Shown here: piece after piece, positions 27,159 through 38,859 of the stretch | Numbering within the stretch: the stretch's first letter is position 1 | Layout: the number at the start of each line of letters is the position of its first letter | Assembly (NCBI GenBank): GCA_020634755.1 | Contig: JACKBC010000016.1 | Coordinates: forward strand, 1 to 64,000 | Length of the DNA: 64,000 nucleotides | From: Caldilineaceae bacterium | GTDB lineage: Bacteria > Chloroflexota > Anaerolineae > Caldilineales > Caldilineaceae | Direction: 5' to 3' | Notes under the pieces: generated by a model | Databases searched by the model: none | Seen by the model: only the letters and a program-made list of their open reading frames with translations | Told to the model about the DNA's origin: nothing | Program-made: the position numbers and the translations under genes

Positions 27159-28133
27159 ATGCTCTACCGCCCATTTGGTTCAACCGGACTGACCCTTTCA
27201 GCGCTGGGCTTTGGCTGCGGCTCCATTGGCGGCTTGATGGTGCGCGGCGCCTATCCAGATATGCGCAAAACGGTCGCGCGCGCCATTGAGCTGGGCGTGA
27301 CCTATTTTGACACAGCCTCAATGTATGGCGTGGGCCAGTCGGAGGTCAACTTGGGCGCCGTGCTGCGCGAACTGGGCCAAGAGACCAATGCGGACATTAT
27401 TGTGGGCACCAAAGTGCGTTTGAAGACCGACGAAATGACGCACATTGAGCGCGCCATTACAACGTCGGTGGAAGCCAGCTTGCGCCGCTTGGGCCGCGAG
27501 TCGGTCGACCTGATTCAATATCACAACCGCATTGGGCCAAACCGCACCGCGGCCGATCCCGAGGCCAACTTGGACGATTTGGCGCGGATTGTACAAACGT
27601 TTGCCAAACTGCAAAAGGCGGGCAAGGTGCGCTTCTGGGGCATTACGGCGCTGGGTGAAACAGATGCGCTGCACGCGGCCGTGGAGCAAGGCGGCTTTCA
27701 TTCGATCCAGAGCGCATTCAACCTGCTCAACCCCAGTGCGGCGCGGCCGGTTGCCGCGGATTTCCCCTATCAAAATTACGACGGGCTGATCAACCGGGCG
27801 GCGGCGCGCGGCATGGGCGTTATTGCCATCCGCGTGCTGGCGGGCGGCGCGCTCAGCGGCGCGTCCGCGCGCCATCCGGTGGCGGCGCCGTCGGTCAACC
27901 CCATTGCCTCGGCGCCAACATATGAAACTGACGTGCAGCAAGCGCATGCGTTCCAATTCCTCATCGATGAAGGCGTCGTGGAAAACCTGGTGGAGGCCGC
28001 CATCCGCTTTGTGATTAGCCACGAAGCGGTCTCGACGGCGCTGGTGGGCACATCCAATCTGGAGCAGTTGGAGCTGGCGGCGACCTACGCCGGGCGGGGG
28101 ACGCTGCCAGAGGAAGTATTAGGGCGGTTGTAG
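27159..28133 (+). CDS. Aldo/keto reductase
   Basis: NADP-dependent (beta/alpha)8 oxidoreductase of about 324 residues. The ATG at 27159 follows AAAAGGAG and starts the family N-terminus MLYRPFGSTGLTLSALGFGC. The catalytic Asp-Tyr-Lys-His set is partly visible: FDTASMYGVGQSE (Asp, Tyr), VGTKVRLKTDE (Lys) and IQYHNRIG in the His position. ALVGTSNLEQLELAA near the end is the cofactor-phosphate region. The substrate is unknown. A small hairpin and GC-rich repeats follow the stop. Monocistronic. Confidence 0.9.
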   Translation: MLYRPFGSTGLTLSALGFGCGSIGGLMVRGAYPDMRKTVARAIELGVTYFDTASMYGVGQSEVNLGAVLRELGQETNADIIVGTKVRLKTDEMTHIERAITTSVEASLRRLGRESVDLIQYHNRIGPNRTAADPEANLDDLARIVQTFAKLQKAGKVRFWGITALGETDALHAAVEQGGFHSIQSAFNLLNPSAARPVAADFPYQNYDGLINRAAARGMGVIAIRVLAGGALSGASARHPVAAPSVNPIASAPTYETDVQQAHAFQFLIDEGVVENLVEAAIRFVISHEAVSTALVGTSNLEQLELAATYAGRGTLPEEVLGRL

Positions 28134-28252
28134 AGAAATTCGTATTGCGCGGTGCGTGTACCGGTTTAGATTTTGCGGGGATGGCGAGTGGCATGTTACG
28201 CGATTTTCCTAAATCGTCGTCGGTGCGGCAACTTCACTCGTTGACAAGATTC

Positions 28253-28272
28253 GGCGGGTAAGGATACCCGCC
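28253..28272. repeat. Small hairpin after the aldo/keto reductase
   Basis: GGCGGGTA and TACCCGCC pair around AGGA. It is followed by a repeat of GTCGCGAC (about 28287-28306). Intergenic, function unknown. Confidence 0.4.
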
Positions 28273-28365
28273 CTACGATAATAATGTCGCGACAATACTG
28301 TCGCGACCCAACAAGTTCCAAGACTAGTCCACGCAACACGCAACACTTTTCACAGAAAGCAAACC

Positions 28366-29139
28366 ATGTCATCACAAACAGACTCGATCAAATCCGCGGT
28401 CAATCAACAATTTAGCCAGGTGGCCGCCAACTATACAACCAGCGCGGTTCACGCCGCCGGAGCAGACTTGCAGAAAATGGTAGAATTGGGGCGCCTGACG
28501 GGCAGTGAGCGCGTGTTGGATGCCGGCTGCGGCGCCGGACATACGGCGCTGGCCTTTGCCCCCTTTGCCCACGCCGTCGTGGCCGTCGATCTGTCGGAGG
28601 CCATGTTGGGACAGTGTCGCAATCTGGCGGCAGCGCGCGGGATTACCAATGCAGACTTTCGCATGGGCGACGTAGAGCAGCTTGACTTGGGCGACGGCGA
28701 GTTCGATCTGGTGGTCTCGCGCTATAGCGCGCACCACTGGCCCCATCCCCAAGTCGCCATCAATGAATTTGCGCGCGTGCTCAAGCCAGGCGGTCTGCTG
28801 CTGCTTGATGACATTGTGTCGTATGACAGCCATATGTGCGACTCGTATTTGCAAACCATTGAAGTGCTGCGCGATCCCTCTCACGTGCGCGATCATACGC
28901 CGCAGCAGTGGTGCGCCATGTTTGCCGCCGCCGGCTTGCAGGCCGATGTGCCCTATGAAGGCGGGGTCTGGATTGATTTTGCGTCGTGGGTAGAGCGAAT
29001 GAATACGCCAGCCACAGCCGTGGCGGCAATTCAACAGCTGTTCGGCGTGGCGCCGGCAGAAGTGCAGCAGAGTTTACAGATTGCGCCCAATGGCGATTTT
29101 ACCTTTCGCGGCGCAATTATGCGCGGGGCCAAGATATAA
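28366..29139 (+). CDS. Class I SAM-dependent methyltransferase
   Basis: A 257-residue methyltransferase of the UbiE/Methyltransf_11 kind. Motif I is VLDAGCGAGHTALAF (about residues 46-60), the acidic cofactor contact follows in VVAVDLSEAML, then FRMGDVEQL and motif IV-like FDLVVSRYSAHHWPHP, with LKPGGLLLLDD as post-motif. No transmembrane or specialised substrate domain is visible, so the acceptor cannot be named. It is convergent with the S41 protease gene, with only three bases between stops. Confidence 0.88.
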   Translation: MSSQTDSIKSAVNQQFSQVAANYTTSAVHAAGADLQKMVELGRLTGSERVLDAGCGAGHTALAFAPFAHAVVAVDLSEAMLGQCRNLAAARGITNADFRMGDVEQLDLGDGEFDLVVSRYSAHHWPHPQVAINEFARVLKPGGLLLLDDIVSYDSHMCDSYLQTIEVLRDPSHVRDHTPQQWCAMFAAAGLQADVPYEGGVWIDFASWVERMNTPATAVAAIQQLFGVAPAEVQQSLQIAPNGDFTFRGAIMRGAKI

Positions 29140-29142
29140 TTT

Positions 29143-32100
29143 TTATTGCCCCATGCGGATTGTGATAAATTCGAGGGCGATCCAGCCGCTGTCGCCCTCA
29201 TTCAGTCCTTCGGGTACGCCAATGCGCACCCACTTGCCATCTTGGCTGAATTCCAAAATGGCATAGCTGGTACGATTGCGCACGTAGCCAATGGTGGCGC
29301 TTTCCTCACTGGGCTGCGCCCGCACGCGCAGCCGCGCGCCCAGCGTGCTAATCACCGCCACGCCAAAGACACCGGCCTCCTGCGGCAGTTGACCAAATTC
29401 GCCTTCGAGTGACACAAAATTGGTGGAGGCCCAGCCGCTGGCGCCCACATCCAGATCGGCCACGCGCAGACGCACCCAACTGCCATCTGGGCTCAATTCG
29501 AGCACGTCATAGGTGGCGCCAGACGCCGCGTAGCCGACAATTGCGGCCTGGCGGGACGGTTCGGCGCGCAGCCGCAAGCGGGCGCCGTTGGTGGTGACGG
29601 TGGCTGAACCAATGGCTGGCGTGGCGTCAGCGGGCGTGGCGTCGTTTGCTTCAGCTGCCGCCCCGGCTTCGTCGGGCACAGCCGTAGGCGCTGCGGGCTG
29701 TTCCTCGCCTGTAGCCCCATCACTTTCTGTGGACGCGCCGCTGACCGTATCCGAAAGCGGTGCGGTGACGGTCACGCCATCAGTTGCTGTTACTATCGTG
29801 GTGACGATGGGGGTCGCTTGGGCCGTAACTTCTGCGGCAACTTCTGTGGCGGCTTGGGCTGTGGCAGTGGCCGCTTCAACAGTGGCAATATCGGCCACGG
29901 TCAGTGGCTGCGTATTGGTCAAGGGCGTAGTGGCCGTCAGGGCTCGCGTACCGGTCAGAGCGGTAGTATCAGTAAGCGCTGTAGTTTCGGTCACGGGCGA
30001 TGCAGCATCTACAAGTACAGTGGCATCTGCGTCAGCCGGTTCGGCTGGCGCGTCGTCTGTGGATGCACCTTGCGCGGCTTCTATCGCAGGTGTGGGTGCA
30101 ACGGTCTCATGCAGGTTGCCGTCCAAATAAGCAATGGCGGCGTCTAAAACGGGATCACCGTCTCCCAGCAGCGTCTCTTCCGTCACCGGTACGCGCACCG
30201 TGGGCGCAACCCCTTTGCCCTCAATGTGAATCTGGCCATTCATATCCACCGAGCGCCCAGCCGTGTATTGAAAACGCTCGTTCTCCGGCATAATAAACAC
30301 ATCAATGCTGCCACCCAGCCCAGCGGTGGGATATTGGCCCACAATGGCGGCGCGGTGGCCAATGGTTAAATCGTAGCTAAAAAATTCGCAAGCGCTATTG
30401 CAATCCGGCCCGATCAGCACGGCCAGCTTGCCGTCATAGCGCAGATCCTCGGGGGGCAAATAGTAGTGGTCCGTGGTGCGCGGGTCAAAGTAGAAGTCAT
30501 CCAGATTTTCATTGTAATAGCCGGCGTTCCCCAAATCGTGCGTTTCGCTATAAAAATAGGCCGCCATCTGGTCAGCCAAAAAGCCGCTGCCGCCCGTATT
30601 CTGGCGCATATCGATGATCAGCCCAGGCGTATTTTCAGCCTTGAGCGACTGGATCAACCGTTCCCACAGCTGAATGGTCAACAGTTCGTTGTCGGAGAAT
30701 TTGTAAATTTGCACATAGCCATAGCCGCTCTCCAGCAGCCGATATTCCAGCGGCAGCTCAAAACCGGTGGGCTGGCGACGCAGGGCCGAAAAGCGAAAGC
30801 TGGCCTGCTCCGACACGGCGGTCAGCACCACGCGCTGCGAAGGCGTATCGGCGGGCTGGCCAGGATTGCGAAAGGTGACGGTACGCTTGGCCCCAATGGG
30901 CGAACGAACAAGATAGCGCAACTGCTGTAAACGCTTGACGTGCTCGGTGCTAAAGGGGGCCGACCACGGCTGCACTTCCGCAATGGCCGTGCGGATTTCT
31001 TTGTCATCAATGGCCCAGATTTCAGCGCCCAATTGAATGCCAGCCCGGGCCGCTGGCCCATCTTCCAAGAGAAAATTGACAATGACGCGGCCATCATCCA
31101 ATTCGCGAATCGCAATCCCAATACCGCCGCTGGTCGCGCCGCGGAACTCATCGACCAGGAAAGGGCCGCTGACGTGGCCATCGGGGATGGAGACGGCAAA
31201 ATCGTGCAGCGCCTGACGGTACAGGCGTTTGTCATTTTGGGCCTGGGCCAGTTCAAAGCGCGGACGAAATTCAGCCACGCGGGCATCCCAATCGATATGC
31301 TTATAATCGGTAAAGGCATACTCTTTGCGCAGCTTGGCAATCATGGCGTCGAACGCGTCTGTATACGAAAGTTGGGAAAAATCATCTGTGGCCGCGCTCT
31401 TGGGCTCAACCAGATCAATGGTGGGGTGGCGCGCCCGGTCAAAGACAAAGGGCGTCACGTCCATATTCACCACTGTGTACCCCTGGGGCAGCCGCACAAT
31501 CGGGTCATCGGGGGTAAACAAGAGCCCGTCTGCGCCAAAACCGCTGGGAAAGCCCTGCTGATCATCCGGCGCATAGACCAAGAACGTACCGCCCACAATC
31601 TCGCGTTTGGTCTCAATATCGGTGCTGACGCGGGTGGATGCATAGGCCGTGGACCAGCCGCCGCCAAAAAGGTCGCGGCGCTCTAGAAATGGATCGCCAA
31701 AGGTGTTGGTCCAATAGGCCACGGCAAAGACCATGACGCCGGTATCGGTTGCATCATTCTGGTCCACATCGCGCAGCGCGCCCTGCGGCTCAATCGGCAA
31801 GGCAATCGAATAGGAGAAGGGGGACGTATAAAAATCAGAGGTGATCTGGCCCAACGTCTGCGATTCGACCGGAAAAACATAGCTTTCGTCGCGGTCCACA
31901 AAACCGGCCTGATCCTCCAAAATCACCATGGGGGCGGCCACACCTTCGGTAAAAAAGACGTTGCTGTAACTCACCTCTCCACTAATCTGGACGGGACCGC
32001 CTTCGTCGTTGATGATGACGGCGGCGGGCAGATCGGCGTTTGCGCTGCTCGCACTCTGCGCCCACAAGGTCGCGACCGGCATGCTGGATAAAATGAATAA

Positions 32101-32169
32101 AAGCAACAGCGAAACCCGTGTCCGCTTCCGTCTGCCATGCGAAACTACCTTAGCCACGTAATCGCTCAT
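29143..32169 (-). CDS. Secreted S41 family peptidase with two C-terminal SH3b domains
   Basis: A 1008-residue exported protein. Residues 1-37 are a signal peptide (basic start, LLLLFILSS core, AQS cleavage region). A domain of about 200 residues precedes the tricorn-like S41 unit: a PDZ-like part ([16 protein letters not shown]), then [22 protein letters not shown] and the nucleophile Ser in [13 protein letters not shown] low-complexity Ala/Thr/Val linker (about 690-860, with repeated LT-type motifs) leads to two bacterial SH3 domains ([20 protein letters not shown] and [20 protein letters not shown]), probably cell-wall or surface binding. The ATG overlaps the upstream gene's stop by four bases, so it is co-translated with the Gfo/Idh gene. 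Confidence 0.85.
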   Translation of the reverse strand: MSDYVAKVVSHGRRKRTRVSLLLLFILSSMPVATLWAQSASSANADLPAAVIINDEGGPVQISGEVSYSNVFFTEGVAAPMVILEDQAGFVDRDESYVFPVESQTLGQITSDFYTSPFSYSIALPIEPQGALRDVDQNDATDTGVMVFAVAYWTNTFGDPFLERRDLFGGGWSTAYASTRVSTDIETKREIVGGTFLVYAPDDQQGFPSGFGADGLLFTPDDPIVRLPQGYTVVNMDVTPFVFDRARHPTIDLVEPKSAATDDFSQLSYTDAFDAMIAKLRKEYAFTDYKHIDWDARVAEFRPRFELAQAQNDKRLYRQALHDFAVSIPDGHVSGPFLVDEFRGATSGGIGIAIRELDDGRVIVNFLLEDGPAARAGIQLGAEIWAIDDKEIRTAIAEVQPWSAPFSTEHVKRLQQLRYLVRSPIGAKRTVTFRNPGQPADTPSQRVVLTAVSEQASFRFSALRRQPTGFELPLEYRLLESGYGYVQIYKFSDNELLTIQLWERLIQSLKAENTPGLIIDMRQNTGGSGFLADQMAAYFYSETHDLGNAGYYNENLDDFYFDPRTTDHYYLPPEDLRYDGKLAVLIGPDCNSACEFFSYDLTIGHRAAIVGQYPTAGLGGSIDVFIMPENERFQYTAGRSVDMNGQIHIEGKGVAPTVRVPVTEETLLGDGDPVLDAAIAYLDGNLHETVAPTPAIEAAQGASTDDAPAEPADADATVLVDAASPVTETTALTDTTALTGTRALTATTPLTNTQPLTVADIATVEAATATAQAATEVAAEVTAQATPIVTTIVTATDGVTVTAPLSDTVSGASTESDGATGEEQPAAPTAVPDEAGAAAEANDATPADATPAIGSATVTTNGARLRLRAEPSRQAAIVGYAASGATYDVLELSPDGSWVRLRVADLDVGASGWASTNFVSLEGEFGQLPQEAGVFGVAVISTLGARLRVRAQPSEESATIGYVRNRTSYAILEFSQDGKWVRIGVPEGLNEGDSGWIALEFITIRMGQ

Positions 32170-33125
32170 GCAATCCCCTTGTAGGCATCTTCAATCACGC
32201 GCATGACCGCCAGCCCATCCTGCCCGCTCACCAGCGGCTGCGCACCAAATTTAATACATTCGAGAAAGTGGCCAGCCTGAAGCGTAAAGCGGTCCGGCTG
32301 GTCGAAAGGCATCAGGTTCCAAGTATCATCACCGGCCAGCCGATAGCATAGGCCATGCGGGCCATTGTAATCCACCACCGCCTCACCCTCGGTGCCATAC
32401 ATGCGCACTTTGGCCTCGGAAACGGGCGTCACCCAGCTACAGGTGAGCGTACCGATGACGCCGCTTTCGCTAGTGAGCAGCAGCGATGCGCTATCCTCCA
32501 CCTGAATGGGCAACGTGGTGGAAACGGCAGCCGCGGCGGTGCGCACTTCGCCGGCCAACGCCCGAAAAATGTCAATGCTATGCACCAGCGTGTCGATCAA
32601 AATACCGCCGCCGGCAATTTCGCGTTCAGTAAACCAAGAGTGACCGGCGCGGGCAAAGCGAAAGCCAAAGCGATTTTCGATTTGCACGAGCTGGCCCAGT
32701 CGTCCCGATTTGAGCAGATCTTGCGCCTGCACAATGGGCTGGTGAAAGCGATGGCAAAAGGCAAATTGCAGCAGCGCGCCGCTCTGCGCCATAGCGTCTA
32801 CCAAGGCTTGCGTCTCGGCCAGCGTGCGGGCGGGCGGCTTTTCACACAGCACGTGGATGCCGCGCGCGGCCGCGGCCTGGGCTACGGGCAAATGCATATT
32901 GGGCGGTGTACAGATGCTAATGGCCTCGGGCTGCACTTCATCTAGCATCTGTCCATAATCGGCAAATGCGGCGCAATCTACCTGCGCGGCCTTGGCCTGC
33001 GCCGCCTCCAGCTGCACATCGGCAATCCCCACAATCTGGCACAGCGACGCCCAGGCGCCGTATGCGTTGAGGTGGGCGCCGCCAATGCCGCCGGCGCCAA
33101 TAATGGCCACTCGAATTTGGGTCAT
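32166..33125 (-). CDS. Gfo/Idh/MocA family oxidoreductase
   Basis: A 319-residue NAD(P)-dependent dehydrogenase, distinct from the one at 7331. The Rossmann motif is [14 protein letters not shown] (residues 6-19), [15 protein letters not shown] follows, and the EKP motif is [11 protein letters not shown]. The active-site Asp/His region is [18 protein letters not shown], as in inositol-dehydrogenase-like members. Its stop overlaps the S41 protease start (ATGA), an odd operon partner for a secreted protease. A 16-bp hairpin lies just upstream of its start. Confidence 0.9.
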   Translation of the reverse strand: MTQIRVAIIGAGGIGGAHLNAYGAWASLCQIVGIADVQLEAAQAKAAQVDCAAFADYGQMLDEVQPEAISICTPPNMHLPVAQAAAARGIHVLCEKPPARTLAETQALVDAMAQSGALLQFAFCHRFHQPIVQAQDLLKSGRLGQLVQIENRFGFRFARAGHSWFTEREIAGGGILIDTLVHSIDIFRALAGEVRTAAAAVSTTLPIQVEDSASLLLTSESGVIGTLTCSWVTPVSEAKVRMYGTEGEAVVDYNGPHGLCYRLAGDDTWNLMPFDQPDRFTLQAGHFLECIKFGAQPLVSGQDGLAVMRVIEDAYKGIA

Positions 33126-33147
33126 AGTTTGTGTCTCAAAATGAGTC

Positions 33148-33201
33148 TATTGCGATATTGCTTATTGCTCTAACGGTATTTGCAGAAGCAATATCGCAAT
33201 A
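33148..33201. terminator. 16-bp perfect hairpin
   Basis: TATTGCGATATTGCTT (33148-33163) pairs perfectly with 33186-33201 around a 22-base loop. It lies after the GIY-YIG gene and before the Gfo/Idh gene, both minus strand, so it could end the former transcript. No clear U tract on either side. Confidence 0.5.
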
Positions 33202-33252
33202 AGCAATACAGTTCTAATCAGTGAGGTGCATGCGTTTAATCCCAAATATATC

Positions 33253-33666
33253 TTACAGCAAATTGAGTAGCTGGCCTATTTGGGGCATCAACGGGGTATA
33301 GAAGAGGTGGCTGCGGCAGGTGCAATCGGAAGAGCCGAAACCGCGCAAAGGGAAAGTGAGGCCATCGCGGTGGGAGAGCTGCTGCGCCCATTCATGTTCA
33401 CGACGCACGGGGTCATGGCGGCAGAACACGTTGATTAATGCAGTATGTTGGCGCAAATAGTCGATGTGCCAGTGAGGACGCGCGCTCACGCGCCCGTGAT
33501 GCGCCACGCGTGCAGCCACGCCGCCCGGCCCCAACGCGCTGCCCACATATAAATAAAAGCCAGGCTGGAGCCGGAATTGCCCCAGCCGCCCCACCTGGAT
33601 GGTGCGATTCACTTCCGATTGGAGAGTGAGAATGTAGCTGCCGGGGGCGGAGGTTGGCTTTTCCAT
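33253..33666 (-). CDS. GIY-YIG nuclease family (DUF123) protein
   Basis: A 137-residue DUF123-type GIY-YIG protein. The family features are SYILTLQSEVNRTIQVGRLG, then FYLYVGSALGPGGVAARVAHH (the GIY-YIG-like core with Arg), WHIDYLRQH, and the C-terminal Cys-rich FGSSDCTCRSHLFY. Proteins of this family are small endonuclease-like domains of uncertain role. I chose the ATG at 33666, since the open frame upstream of it is a low-complexity tandem repeat (GATGAAAG-like) and homologues begin near here. Confidence 0.85.
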   Translation of the reverse strand: MEKPTSAPGSYILTLQSEVNRTIQVGRLGQFRLQPGFYLYVGSALGPGGVAARVAHHGRVSARPHWHIDYLRQHTALINVFCRHDPVRREHEWAQQLSHRDGLTFPLRGFGSSDCTCRSHLFYTPLMPQIGQLLNLL

Positions 33667-33682
33667 TTGAGCGTCTTGCGTA

Positions 33683-33763
33683 GATGACAGGATGACAAGA
33701 TAACAGGATGAAAGGATGAAAGAATGAAAGGATGAAAGAATGACAAGATAAAAGGATGACAGG
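33683..33763. repeat. GATGAAAG-type tandem microsatellite
   Basis: Degenerate 7-9 base units (GATGACAG, GATGAAAG, AATGAAAG) repeated about ten times upstream of the GIY-YIG gene. It produces a spurious Ser/Leu-rich extension on the minus strand. Confidence 0.7.
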
Positions 33764-33886
33764 CTGATTAAATAGCGCGAATGCATCATCCCCCTATTGT
33801 CCTCTTATTATTTATTATTCTTATTATTTATTATATTGTCATCTTAGCATCCCATGATTCATCCAGGAAAAATTGGCCTGCTCCGC

Positions 33887-36800
33887 TCACTGCGCGCAGC
33901 TCAAGACGCGCACCTCATCGGCATACATGACGGTTTTGCCACCGCCGCCGTTATTATAGACACCCAACAGAATGCGCACATTGCGCCCCTTGAGCGCCGT
34001 CAGATCGTAGGTCACTTTTTCCCAGGTGCTGGCGTTGCTGCGGCTTTGGAAAACGACGGATGTGGCGCTGCTCGTCGAGACCCACAGATATTGATAATCG
34101 GCGTCGGCGCTGCTGCTGCCGCGCCAGAGCTGCGCTTCCAGCGTAATATGCGCGGCATTGGCCGGCAACGTGACCCACTGGTAGCCGCTACTGTAGCTGT
34201 AGGTGTTGACGCCCGCCGCGGCAATGCCCAGGCGCAGGCTGCTTTGGCCATCAAAGACCTGTTCGCCGCTATAGGCCGCCGAATAGGCGGTGCTGGGCAG
34301 CGTCCAGCCGGTGCGCTCTTCAAAGCCGCTGTTGATCAGCAACTGCTGGCATGCAGCCGGCGTGGCCGTGGCCGTGGGCAATGGCGTGGCCGTGGGCAAC
34401 ATGGTCGGCGTCATCGTGGGTATCATAGTGGGCGTTAATGTAGCTGTAGCTGTAGCTGTAGCTGTAGATGTAGCTGTAGATGTAGATGTAGATGTATCTG
34501 TAGATGTAGCCGTAGATGTAGATGTGGGCGTAAGCGTAGCCGGAGGTATGTTTGTGGCCGTGTCGGTCGGTGTGGATGTGGATGTTGATGTGGCGGCCAG
34601 CGTGGGCGTGGCCGTCGGCATGGGCATGGACGTGGGCGTATTGGTGCCCTCGGGGCTCGGTGTGGCCGTGGATACGAGCGTCGGTGTCATCGTTGGCATC
34701 ATCGTAGGTGTCATCGTCGGCATCAACGTCGGTGTCACCGTGGGCGTGTTTGTCGGCGCGCTGGTGGAAACAACTGTCGGCGTGGGTGTGGCCGGCGCGG
34801 CAAAGGCTTGGGGGAAGAGATCCGCATTGAGCCCATAGGCCGCGCCCCCGCTGTTGAGTTCCACCGAGCGCGGCGAGCCCATGCCAAATTGGAAGCTATC
34901 GGGCTGACTGCCATATGGATTATCGGTTTTGAGCCAGCTGCCTTCGACCCCGGCCGGCGGCCCATAAAAGAGACCGCGCTCGGTGGCGGCAAAGATGGCC
35001 GCACCATTTTCCAGCTGCGCACCCGGCGCCAGCGCCCGCACCACGGCGCCATCCAGCCCCTGGCTGCGGCTCTGCCACGTGGCGCCATCATCAGCCGAAA
35101 GCCAGACCGTGTTGACATCGGCTAGATAGACGAGCCCTTGGATAAAGAGCGCATCGGTGGCGTGTAGCGCCGTGGGCGCGGCCAGTTCAGCGGGACTTAT
35201 GTCTTTCCAGGCGGTAATGGTGGACTGCGCCGCGTCATAATCACCGCGCAGCAGGAAGGCGCTGCCGTCCGTGCGCACGCCCGCGGCATAGATGGCGCGC
35301 AGCACCGTTTGCCCCAGCTCGGGGCTAAACATTTGCACCGGCATGACAAACTGAGCGCCGGTGGGCAGCGGCCAGTTGAGTGCCGCGGGCGCTTGCCAGG
35401 TGACGCCACCGTCGGTGGAGATGGTGGGCCCGGCACACGATGCGGCCACAATGGTGGTCGGTTCCGGCCCAATGCTAACGGGCTGGCGGGCGACATCATT
35501 GTTCACCTGCTGCCAGCTGGCGCCTTTGTCATCGCTGCGGTAAACGCCGCTTTCGTCGGCGCTACAGTTGGCGCCGTCCCACACAAGTTGCGCACCGCTG
35601 TACAGGGCGCCGATCTGGTCCACGCCCGTAAAGAGGAAGCGCTTGCGTGACGGCTGTTCGGTCACCAGCCGCCAGTCGAAGGTCGGACCGCTTCCCGGCT
35701 CCTTGCGACCCGGCGGATCTTCATCCAGATCGAAGCGATAGAGCGCGCCCTTTTCCGATAGTGCCAACGCGGCAAAGGTGGGGCTGTCCATGCTGGGTGC
35801 GCCAACGAAGCGCTGAATCAGATCGCCGCGCGGCAGAATGGTAGCCCCCCACGGCTGGGCGTCAAGCGGGAAGGCCGTGGGCAGCCATGCGCCGTCCAAT
35901 GCATCGTTGGCGCGGTGATAGAGCTGCACCGCGCCCGTGGTCAGATCGACCAGGCTCATTTCGGTGACGCCAAAGAGCAGCGGGTATTGGTTGTCGCCAA
36001 AGTTGTCCAGGGCGGTCCACTGACGCTGGCCGTCCACATCGGCCCAATAATAGATAGTGCCATCAGCTGCACCCGCCCACAGTTCCAGCGCACCGGCGCG
36101 GAAGCTGGCAAAGCTGACGGGCAAGTCGGCAAATGTATCGATGGCCGCGCCGGGCAGATCCACAAGCTTGGTCCAGACCGACGGCTCAGCGGCCAATGCT
36201 TTAGACCACGCGCTGTAAACGCCATCCTGGAACGCCACTGCTTCCAATGTACCGCCGAAATTGGCGTCCATGTGCAACCACTTGATCTCGCCTTGTGGGC
36301 CATCCTGCTCGGGCGTCCAGGTCTGACCGCCGTCGGCACTAAACCAGATTTGATCGGGCTGGGCATTGGGGACTATCCAAATTTGAACTGTATTAAAAGG
36401 TGATGGCGCCACCCAGCGCGCCGGCACATTGCTGATCAGCAGCCAACGCGCGCTTTGGTCATCGCGGCGATAAATGCCATTATCAGTGGCGGCATAGAGC
36501 CCGGCCACATTGCTGCGAATCGCATTGACACCCAGCGCCGGATCCAATGGAAAAGGCTCGGCCCAATTGGTCCCCTCTAACTGGCGATTGAGCACGCGCA
36601 CCCTGCCATCTGGAGACAGATACCAACTGGCAAAATCAGTAAAGCGGGCGCTGCCAATGGGGCCATCGTGCAGCATTGGACCGGACGGCGTGGACGTGGC
36701 GGATGGCGTATTGCTGGGGATGGGCGTGGGCGATGGCGTGGCCGTAAGTGTTGGCGAGATAATGGGCGTGGCGGTGGGCACAACCGGCGTCTGCACGCGG

Positions 36801-38395
36801 ATAATGGGCAGATGCACGGCGCGGCCCGATACGCCATTGGTGGGCGGTGTGCTGGTGCCGGTCGCCGGTGCTGTAGCTGTTGGTGCGCTCGTATTGGTGG
36901 GCGGCGGCGTGTTCGTGAGCGTTGGCGGCACCGTAGCCGTAGCCGTGATTGTGGGCGTTCCGCCGACCGTGGGCGCGGGCGTAATGACCGCCGTGCCGGG
37001 CGGCGTGGGGGTCAGCGTGGGCGTGATTGTGTTCGTTGGGGCCATTGTGGGGGTGGGCGTCAAGGCCGCACAGGCCGCGGTTAAATATTCGTCGGCGCCC
37101 ATGTCATAATTGGCGCTGCCGTCGCCGTTGCCGTCGCAGGGGCGGTCTTCATAATCAAAATCGCTGACCACATCGGCCAGCGTTTGGCCTGTGTCAATCG
37201 CTGGGCTGCTGGCCGTAATGTGCAGATCAAATTGGGCCAAGTCCGCAAATTGGGGGTCGGATTGGATATTGCCGCTACTGCCCACCGGGTCGGCCAAGCC
37301 GTCGCCATTGCGCTCGTTGGCCCAAAACAGGTTGTTGGCAATTTCAGCATTGTGGGTGGTAAAGTTGTTGAAGAGAGCCGAACCGGTGTAGGCAAAGATG
37401 TTGTTGAGAATGCGCACGCGGGCGCGCTCGCCCATGCCCACGCCGCCCAACGGTCCGGCAAAGGTGTTGTGCGCCACCAGCAGACGGCTGTCCATATCGG
37501 CCATATTGACAAAGACACTGGGGAAAAGAGAACTGCCTTCACGGCCAAAGATCCAGTTGTTGGTGATGGCGCTTTCTGGCGCGCTGACGTGCAGCCCGGT
37601 GGTGCGCACCTGGCCCACAAGGGTGTTGGCATCGATGAGGAAGGATTGCTGGGCGCCGTCGCCCACGGCCAGATCGGCCACCAGCAGGTTGCCGCCCAGC
37701 ACAAAATCGCCGTTGAGTTCCAGGGTGGATGCCACAATGGCGCTGTATAGCACCAAAGCGTCGGTGGCGTTGTTGACAATGAGCGCTGGCCGGTCGGGTT
37801 GGTCAATGTTCAGGCCGACAAAATAGGGCGCGGCGTCGCTACAGGCAATCAGCGGGTCGGCACTGGCCACCGTGGATTCGACGGTTACATCTTGCAGCAG
37901 AGAATTGTGGGCGCAGGTGACAGCGCGGGCGCTGCTGGCGCGGATCACCACTTGCGTGGGGTCGCCCTCAATGGCGCCGACCACGTCGACGCTCTCTTTC
38001 ATCACCAGCGTGGGGCCTATATAAACGCCGGGCTTGAGCACCACAGCATCACCAGCCACCGCCGCCGCCATACCGTCTGGAATGTTTGCAAAGGGCTGCG
38101 CTTCCGAGCCGTCGCCACCGGCGGCGGCAGTTGCGTCCACCCAGATCAAGCGCGGTGCGGCCGCGCCTGTGATCCGCACTTGATGCGGATACGATGTATT
38201 CGGGCGAGCGACTCGTAGATATTGCTGCCGCAGCTGCTGAACTTGCTGTTGGGTAAGGGAGGAGAACTGTTCAGAATTGGTTTGCTGCTGAAAAGAGGCG
38301 GGAGACGATGCGTCTGCCGAGCGGGCCTTCCCCAGCCCGCTGATGGTCAACCAGATCACGAAAAACGCCAACAAAACGCCGAGGGTGCGCCGCAT
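33887..38395 (-). CDS. Large secreted protein: beta-helix, sialidase-like repeats, Thr-Pro linkers and C-terminal CBM-like domain
   Basis: A 1502-residue exported protein, probably surface-attached. Residues 1-30 form a signal peptide or anchor. Residues about 85-440 are a right-handed parallel beta-helix (start [20 protein letters not shown], end YDMGADEYL). A Thr/Pro-rich linker (about 440-540) resembles glycosylated spacers. Residues about 580-1230 form a beta-propeller-like region with repeated W-x-x-S-x-D-x-G-x-T-W units ([40 protein letters not shown]). A second linker (about 1230-1355) is encoded by DNA tandem repeats, and a jelly-roll CBM-like domain ([13 protein letters not shown] to [11 protein letters not shown]) closes it. 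Binding of polysaccharide is an inference. Confidence 0.8.
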   Translation of the reverse strand: MRRTLGVLLAFFVIWLTISGLGKARSADASSPASFQQQTNSEQFSSLTQQQVQQLRQQYLRVARPNTSYPHQVRITGAAAPRLIWVDATAAAGGDGSEAQPFANIPDGMAAAVAGDAVVLKPGVYIGPTLVMKESVDVVGAIEGDPTQVVIRASSARAVTCAHNSLLQDVTVESTVASADPLIACSDAAPYFVGLNIDQPDRPALIVNNATDALVLYSAIVASTLELNGDFVLGGNLLVADLAVGDGAQQSFLIDANTLVGQVRTTGLHVSAPESAITNNWIFGREGSSLFPSVFVNMADMDSRLLVAHNTFAGPLGGVGMGERARVRILNNIFAYTGSALFNNFTTHNAEIANNLFWANERNGDGLADPVGSSGNIQSDPQFADLAQFDLHITASSPAIDTGQTLADVVSDFDYEDRPCDGNGDGSANYDMGADEYLTAACAALTPTPTMAPTNTITPTLTPTPPGTAVITPAPTVGGTPTITATATVPPTLTNTPPPTNTSAPTATAPATGTSTPPTNGVSGRAVHLPIIRVQTPVVPTATPIISPTLTATPSPTPIPSNTPSATSTPSGPMLHDGPIGSARFTDFASWYLSPDGRVRVLNRQLEGTNWAEPFPLDPALGVNAIRSNVAGLYAATDNGIYRRDDQSARWLLISNVPARWVAPSPFNTVQIWIVPNAQPDQIWFSADGGQTWTPEQDGPQGEIKWLHMDANFGGTLEAVAFQDGVYSAWSKALAAEPSVWTKLVDLPGAAIDTFADLPVSFASFRAGALELWAGAADGTIYYWADVDGQRQWTALDNFGDNQYPLLFGVTEMSLVDLTTGAVQLYHRANDALDGAWLPTAFPLDAQPWGATILPRGDLIQRFVGAPSMDSPTFAALALSEKGALYRFDLDEDPPGRKEPGSGPTFDWRLVTEQPSRKRFLFTGVDQIGALYSGAQLVWDGANCSADESGVYRSDDKGASWQQVNNDVARQPVSIGPEPTTIVAASCAGPTISTDGGVTWQAPAALNWPLPTGAQFVMPVQMFSPELGQTVLRAIYAAGVRTDGSAFLLRGDYDAAQSTITAWKDISPAELAAPTALHATDALFIQGLVYLADVNTVWLSADDGATWQSRSQGLDGAVVRALAPGAQLENGAAIFAATERGLFYGPPAGVEGSWLKTDNPYGSQPDSFQFGMGSPRSVELNSGGAAYGLNADLFPQAFAAPATPTPTVVSTSAPTNTPTVTPTLMPTMTPTMMPTMTPTLVSTATPSPEGTNTPTSMPMPTATPTLAATSTSTSTPTDTATNIPPATLTPTSTSTATSTDTSTSTSTATSTATATATATLTPTMIPTMTPTMLPTATPLPTATATPAACQQLLINSGFEERTGWTLPSTAYSAAYSGEQVFDGQSSLRLGIAAAGVNTYSYSSGYQWVTLPANAAHITLEAQLWRGSSSADADYQYLWVSTSSATSVVFQSRSNASTWEKVTYDLTALKGRNVRILLGVYNNGGGGKTVMYADEVRVLSCAQ
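34439..34525. repeat. TGTAG(C/A)-type hexanucleotide tandem repeat in coding DNA
   Basis: About fourteen units of TGTAGC/TGTAGA within the second Thr-rich linker of the 1502-residue protein. Because units are six bases, gain or loss keeps the frame and adds or removes two linker residues (Ser/Ala-Thr). Confidence 0.75.
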
Positions 38396-38859
38396 AGATT
38401 TACTCCTATTGAGAAAAGTACGTCACGGACAGGTAGAGATGCAAGTACTTTTTATGACGTGATTTTGGTCAAAAGGAAACGAAAATCACTTTCAATTGGG
38501 CGACCAATGGATCATTCCAGGATAGCGGTTTTAATAAAAATTTCTGCCAGCAGAGCGATTAAGAAAATCTTTTGGGCTCTTGATAAATCGGTGTGGATGT
38601 GCCATAATGAACCAGCCAGATAGCTCGTTGAAGCGCTACGTTATCGAGCAACATACGTTGGATATTTCTAGCGCCAAGGAATCTATCTGGAAATGAATCG
38701 ATATGTATCCGCATGGATTGGACATATCTGGAATTCCGGCTATATTGACAAAGTGAAGGTTTATCCAGATAGGTCTATGTTGGCACTCATCTCGTAATAT
38801 CCAAACTAGAATCGCATTTACTCCTCTTCGTAAAACAATTAATCGTAAATAAGAAAAAC
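38396..38859. other. Intergenic region at the left edge of the defence island
   Basis: 464 bases where composition changes from GC-rich to AT-rich. A TTGACA at 38745-38750 is followed after 17 bases by GATAGG, a weak match to -10. Short open frames (for example 34 codons from about 38693) have no recognisable content. No integrase, tRNA or clear direct repeat was seen. Confidence 0.4.

Noticed and set aside
29588..30130. Ala/Val/Ser-rich plus-strand frame opposite the S41 protease
   Set aside because: Mirror of the Thr/Ala linker of the real minus-strand gene.
34290..34838. Val/Gly-rich plus-strand frame opposite the 1502-residue protein
   Set aside because: Reverse reading of the hexamer repeat and Thr-Pro linker; not a gene.
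38693..38794. Short 34-codon frame before the DNA methyltransferase
   Set aside because: No start signals, no family resemblance; likely chance in AT-rich DNA.
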